DNA of 60,732 nucleotides from Streptomyces sp. NRRL S-118 (GTDB lineage: Bacteria > Actinomycetota > Actinomycetes > Streptomycetales > Streptomycetaceae): contig NZ_KL591025.1 of NCBI RefSeq assembly GCF_000716335.1, forward strand, positions 380 through 61,111, given 5' to 3'. Made by a program: the position numbers and the translations under genes. The notes beneath the pieces are model-generated. The model searched no databases, was not told where the DNA came from, and was given only the letters and a program-made list of their open reading frames with translations. Each line of letters begins with the position of its first letter. The stretch's first letter is position 1. This document shows, in pieces, positions 58,067 through 60,732 of this stretch.

Positions 58067-58896
58067 CAACGGATCACGACGCACCCCTGAGCGGACGGGT
58101 GGCGCTGGTCATCGGCGGCGGCCGCGGCATCGGGGCCGCGGTGGTGGAGGCGTTCGCCCGGCGCGGTGCGCACGTGGTGGCCGCCGACACCGACCGGCTG
58201 CCCTCCGCGTTCAACCACTACCGCTCGACGTCCGTCACCGGCTGGACCGAGGCGCGCGACCTGGCCGACCGGCTCACCGCCAAGGGACTGAGCGTCACGG
58301 CGGCCGAGGTCGACGCCACCGACGAGGAGGCGGTACGCACCCTGTACGCGGGGATCGCCGACGGGCCGGGCCGGCTCGACACGGTCGTCAACGCCTTCGG
58401 TGTGACCCATGTGAGCCCGGTGGAGCGGATGGAGCTGACCGAGTTCCGGCACGTGGTGTCCGGCAACCTCGACGGCGTGTTCCTGTCGTCGCGGGAAGCG
58501 CTTCCGCTGCTGCGCTCCTCGGGGGGCGGCTCCATCGTCAACTTCTCGTCCGTGTCGGGGCGTTCGGGGTTCGCGAAGGTGGCACACTACTGCGCGGCCA
58601 AGTTCGGGGTGGTCGGCTTCACGGCCGCGCTCGCGCAGGAGGTGGCGAAGGAGAACATCCGCGTCAACGCCGTCTGCCCCGGGATCGTCCGGTCCAACAT
58701 GTGGCGCTATCTGCTCTCGGAGTTCGTCCGTCCCGGCGAGTCCGAGGAGGAGTGCTGGGAGCGCATGAGGTCAATGATCCCGCAGCGGGAGTTCCAGACC
58801 CCCGAGGACATCGCCGGGCTCGTCCTCTACCTGGCGTCCGCCCCCCGGGTGACGGGACAGGCGATCAGTGTCGACGGCGGGATGACGGCGCCGTGA
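58063..58896 (+). CDS. Short-chain dehydrogenase, AniN-like
   Basis: A 277-residue classical SDR. The cofactor motif is GGGRGIG (18-24), NNAG has become VNAFG, the catalytic Ser is in FSSVSGRSG and Tyr176/Lys180 in HYCAAK. Asp42 at the end of beta-2 (VVAADTDR) predicts NAD(H). An insert of ~20 residues after beta-2 (FNHYRSTSVTGWTEARDLA) is unusual. In the published system AniN is a bifunctional dehydrogenase forming the pyrrolidine ring. ATGA overlap with the glycosyltransferase gene; GTGA with the next. Confidence 0.9.
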   Translation: MTTDHDAPLSGRVALVIGGGRGIGAAVVEAFARRGAHVVAADTDRLPSAFNHYRSTSVTGWTEARDLADRLTAKGLSVTAAEVDATDEEAVRTLYAGIADGPGRLDTVVNAFGVTHVSPVERMELTEFRHVVSGNLDGVFLSSREALPLLRSSGGGSIVNFSSVSGRSGFAKVAHYCAAKFGVVGFTAALAQEVAKENIRVNAVCPGIVRSNMWRYLLSEFVRPGESEEECWERMRSMIPQREFQTPEDIAGLVLYLASAPRVTGQAISVDGGMTAP

Positions 58897-59543
58897 CCGC
58901 GCACGCCGCGCCGGGCGCTCCCGCGGCGACCACCGCGGGGGACTCCGCGGCCGCCCCGGAGGAACGCGACCTCCCCTTCGACGGCGCCGACTGGTCCTTC
59001 TCGGGCCCCGGTGCAGTGCCCGTCCGTGATCCGCACGCCCTGGAGATCCTCGCCGAGCGTGGCTGCGACCTGTTCACCATGCCCGGGTCGTACGAGGCGT
59101 CCGGCATCCCGCTGCTGGGGCGGACGGTCACCGGTGACCACACGTTCCGGGTGGGGGTCACCGTCCGGGGCACGGCCTTCGGCGACGCCGGTGGCATCGT
59201 CGTGCACGACGACGGCGGCTGGTTCAAGGTGTGCGTGGAGCGCACCCGGGCCGGCGGCTGGGCCGTGGTCACGGTCGTCTCGCGACCGGTGTCCGACGAG
59301 GCCGTCGGCCCTGCCCTGGCCGCCCCGCGCGCCGAACTGCTGGTGACCCGCGAGGGCCGGCGGCACGCGGTGTTCTGCCGTGAGGAGCAGGGCGGGGAGT
59401 GGCGTTTCGTCCGCACCTTCTTCGGCTCCGGCGCGGGGGACGTACGGATCGGGCTGTTCGCGCAGGCGCCGTTCTCCGCCGCCTGCACGGCCGTGTTCTC
59501 GGTGCCGCGGTACGTCCCCGCCGCACTGGCCGACCGGCGGTGA
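58893..59543 (+). CDS. DUF1349-like (concanavalin-fold) protein
   Basis: A 216-residue beta-sandwich protein: WSFSGPGAVPVRD, TGDHTFRVGVTVRGTAFGDA, GGIVVHDDGGWFKVCVERTR, VVTVVSRPVSDEAVGP and GLFAQAPFSAACTAVFSV, the strands of DUF1349/YesU-type jelly-rolls. These bind or hydrolyse glycans. Because the pathway appears to use a temporary glycosylation, this protein is a candidate to recognise or remove the sugar; that is speculative. No signal peptide. Coupled by GTGA overlaps on both sides. Confidence 0.78.
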   Translation: MTAHAAPGAPAATTAGDSAAAPEERDLPFDGADWSFSGPGAVPVRDPHALEILAERGCDLFTMPGSYEASGIPLLGRTVTGDHTFRVGVTVRGTAFGDAGGIVVHDDGGWFKVCVERTRAGGWAVVTVVSRPVSDEAVGPALAAPRAELLVTREGRRHAVFCREEQGGEWRFVRTFFGSGAGDVRIGLFAQAPFSAACTAVFSVPRYVPAALADRR

Positions 59544-60732
59544 ACGCCTCCGCCACCCGGCGCGCCGCCGTCGTGGCCGGCCTGGCGCTGTCCGTGCTGC
59601 TCGGCGCGGTCACCGCCGCCCTGGGCGCGGCACTGCCGCTGCTGCGCGCCGCGTACGGCTCCGGGGACGGTGGCGGCGGTACGGAGGTCGTGGTCGCGTA
59701 CAACCTGGGTGCGCTGCTCGCGCTGCTGGGTTCGGGGCGGCTGGAACGACGGCTTCCGGCGAGTTCGCTGGTGTCGTGGTACCTGGCGGCCTTCGCGGCC
59801 GGGTGCGCCGGCATGCCGTCGGCGCCCGCCTGGTGGGTCCTCACCGCCTGGGCGCTCGTCGCCGGGGTCGGGTTCGGCGGTCTGGTGCTGTACGCCAACG
59901 CCTGGTTCGGCCGTGCCGGCGGTGCCGCGGGCGTACGCGGCCTGGGCGCGCTGCACGCCGCGTTCGGCGCCGGGGCGACGGCCGGACCGCTGCTGGTGGG
60001 CGGGACCGGAGCGGTGCGGGAGCTGCTGTGGGCGGTCGCGGTACTGGCCGTGTGCTGCGTGCCGTTCCGGCGGGCCGGCGACCCCGGGGCCGACGGCGCC
60101 GGCCCGCCGGAGGCCGGTTCCCCCGGCTCCGTGCCGCCCTGCCGCGGCACGGCGCCCGCCGGGCCGGGTGCCGGACCCGCCGCGCCGGGGTGGCGCCCGG
60201 CGGCCGCGGAAGCCGTTGCGCCGCGGGGGCTGCTCGTGGCGTGTGCCGCGGCCGCTTTCCTGTACGCGGGGCTCGAGGCGGCCATCGGCGCCCTGGAGGC
60301 GACCCACCTCTCCGCAGCCGGGCACACGCCCGAGGACGCCGCACGGCTCAGTGCGCTGTTCTGGGCGGGCCTCACAGTGGGCCGGCTGCTGCTGCCGCTC
60401 GCGGCCGGGTGGGTGTCCCCCGTCCCGCTGGTGCTCGGGGCCCTGTGTGCGGGCGCCTGCGCGCTGACGGCCGCGGCCGCCGCCGGGCTCGCGCCGGCGG
60501 CGTACGCGGTGGCCGGGATCTGTCTGGCGGCCGTGTTCCCGACGCTCCTCGCCTGGGCCGTCACGGTCCTGCCGGGTCCCCGGCGCATCAGCGGTGTGCT
60601 GCTGACGGCCAACCTGGCCGGCAGCGCGGTCCTGCCGTTCGTACTCGGCCGGCTGACCACCGGGGCCGTGCCCGCGTCGATCCCGCTCGCGCTCGCGGCG
60701 CTCGCCGTGGTGGCCGCCGTACCCCTCGTACC
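59540..60732 (+). CDS. MFS transporter (3' end outside window)
   Basis: At least 397 residues of a major facilitator exporter, starting GTG with a 4-bp overlap of the upstream stop. Helices include VVAGLALSVLLGAVTAALGA, VVAYNLGALLALLGSGRLER and ALFWAGLTVGRLLLPLAAGW. A Pro/Gly-rich central loop (~180-225) separates the two halves. No stop is reached. It probably exports the cluster product and contributes to self-resistance. The gene remains open at the right edge, so the cluster continues beyond the window. Confidence 0.85.
   Translation, partial: MNASATRRAAVVAGLALSVLLGAVTAALGAALPLLRAAYGSGDGGGGTEVVVAYNLGALLALLGSGRLERRLPASSLVSWYLAAFAAGCAGMPSAPAWWVLTAWALVAGVGFGGLVLYANAWFGRAGGAAGVRGLGALHAAFGAGATAGPLLVGGTGAVRELLWAVAVLAVCCVPFRRAGDPGADGAGPPEAGSPGSVPPCRGTAPAGPGAGPAAPGWRPAAAEAVAPRGLLVACAAAAFLYAGLEAAIGALEATHLSAAGHTPEDAARLSALFWAGLTVGRLLLPLAAGWVSPVPLVLGALCAGACALTAAAAAGLAPAAYAVAGICLAAVFPTLLAWAVTVLPGPRRISGVLLTANLAGSAVLPFVLGRLTTGAVPASIPLALAALAVVAAVPLV

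Noticed and set aside
1..60732. tRNA, rRNA, CRISPR arrays, attachment-site duplications
   Set aside because: None was recognised by eye. A covariance search and exact-repeat search would settle this.

Overview
The window is high-GC actinomycete chromosome, almost certainly Streptomyces. The GC-rich third codon positions, GTG/TTG starts, rare TTA codons, SARP- and LuxR-type regulators, STAS/SpoIIE signalling proteins and several short or leaderless mRNA starts all fit. No rRNA, tRNA or CRISPR array was seen. The layout is typical of a chromosome arm: many small regulator-plus-effector pairs, several gene scars, and the left part of an antibiotic cluster at the right end.

Region 1 (1-24.4 kb) is a mosaic of accessory functions. 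It holds the tail of a repeat protein, an APH(3'')-type streptomycin phosphotransferase, cupin and MBL proteins, a GlxA-type regulator, a lone ABC-type ATPase, and a PadR regulator with its membrane partner. A small HTH gene with a serine beta-lactamase-like hydrolase, a divergent MarR/EamA pair, a PAS-GAF-SpoIIE phosphatase, a STAS antagonist, an acyltransferase, a VOC protein with a structured leader, an EF-hand protein and a DUF817 membrane protein follow. Scars include a SagB-type oxidoreductase tail and a junction where a WD40 gene and an L,D-transpeptidase-like gene have both lost their 5' ends.

Region 2 (25.0-40.9 kb) has three compact operons. They are a small protein + polyprenyl diphosphate synthase + MpaB/Lcp-type oxygenase; an amidohydrolase coupled to an S41-like peptidase; and a YtrA-type GntR regulator with an ABC ATPase and permease. 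A CPA-type antiporter, a large STAND-TPR protein and a formaldehyde-dehydrogenase-like enzyme with a SRPBCC partner lie between them. A decayed serine recombinase lies at 38.3-38.5 kb.

Region 3 (40.9-47.2 kb) carries mobile-element debris (IS481-type fragment, broken tyrosine integrase beside an intact HTH gene), a secreted lipase, a DinB-GNAT fusion, an HxlR/oxidoreductase pair and a methyltransferase.

Region 4 (47.4-60.7 kb) is the left part of a biosynthetic gene cluster. Divergent regulators (a 1235-residue SARP-ATPase and a LuxR-type protein) share an intergenic region with four 11-bp-phased heptamers of the PimR type. Downstream are an APH-fold kinase, a class III aminotransferase, a transketolase, a GT4 glycosyltransferase, an SDR, a DUF1349-like protein and an MFS exporter, the last six translationally coupled. 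Aminotransferase-transketolase-glycosyltransferase-dehydrogenase is the published core (aniQ-aniP-aniO-aniN) of anisomycin pyrrolidine biosynthesis, so the cluster is read as anisomycin-like. It continues past the right edge.
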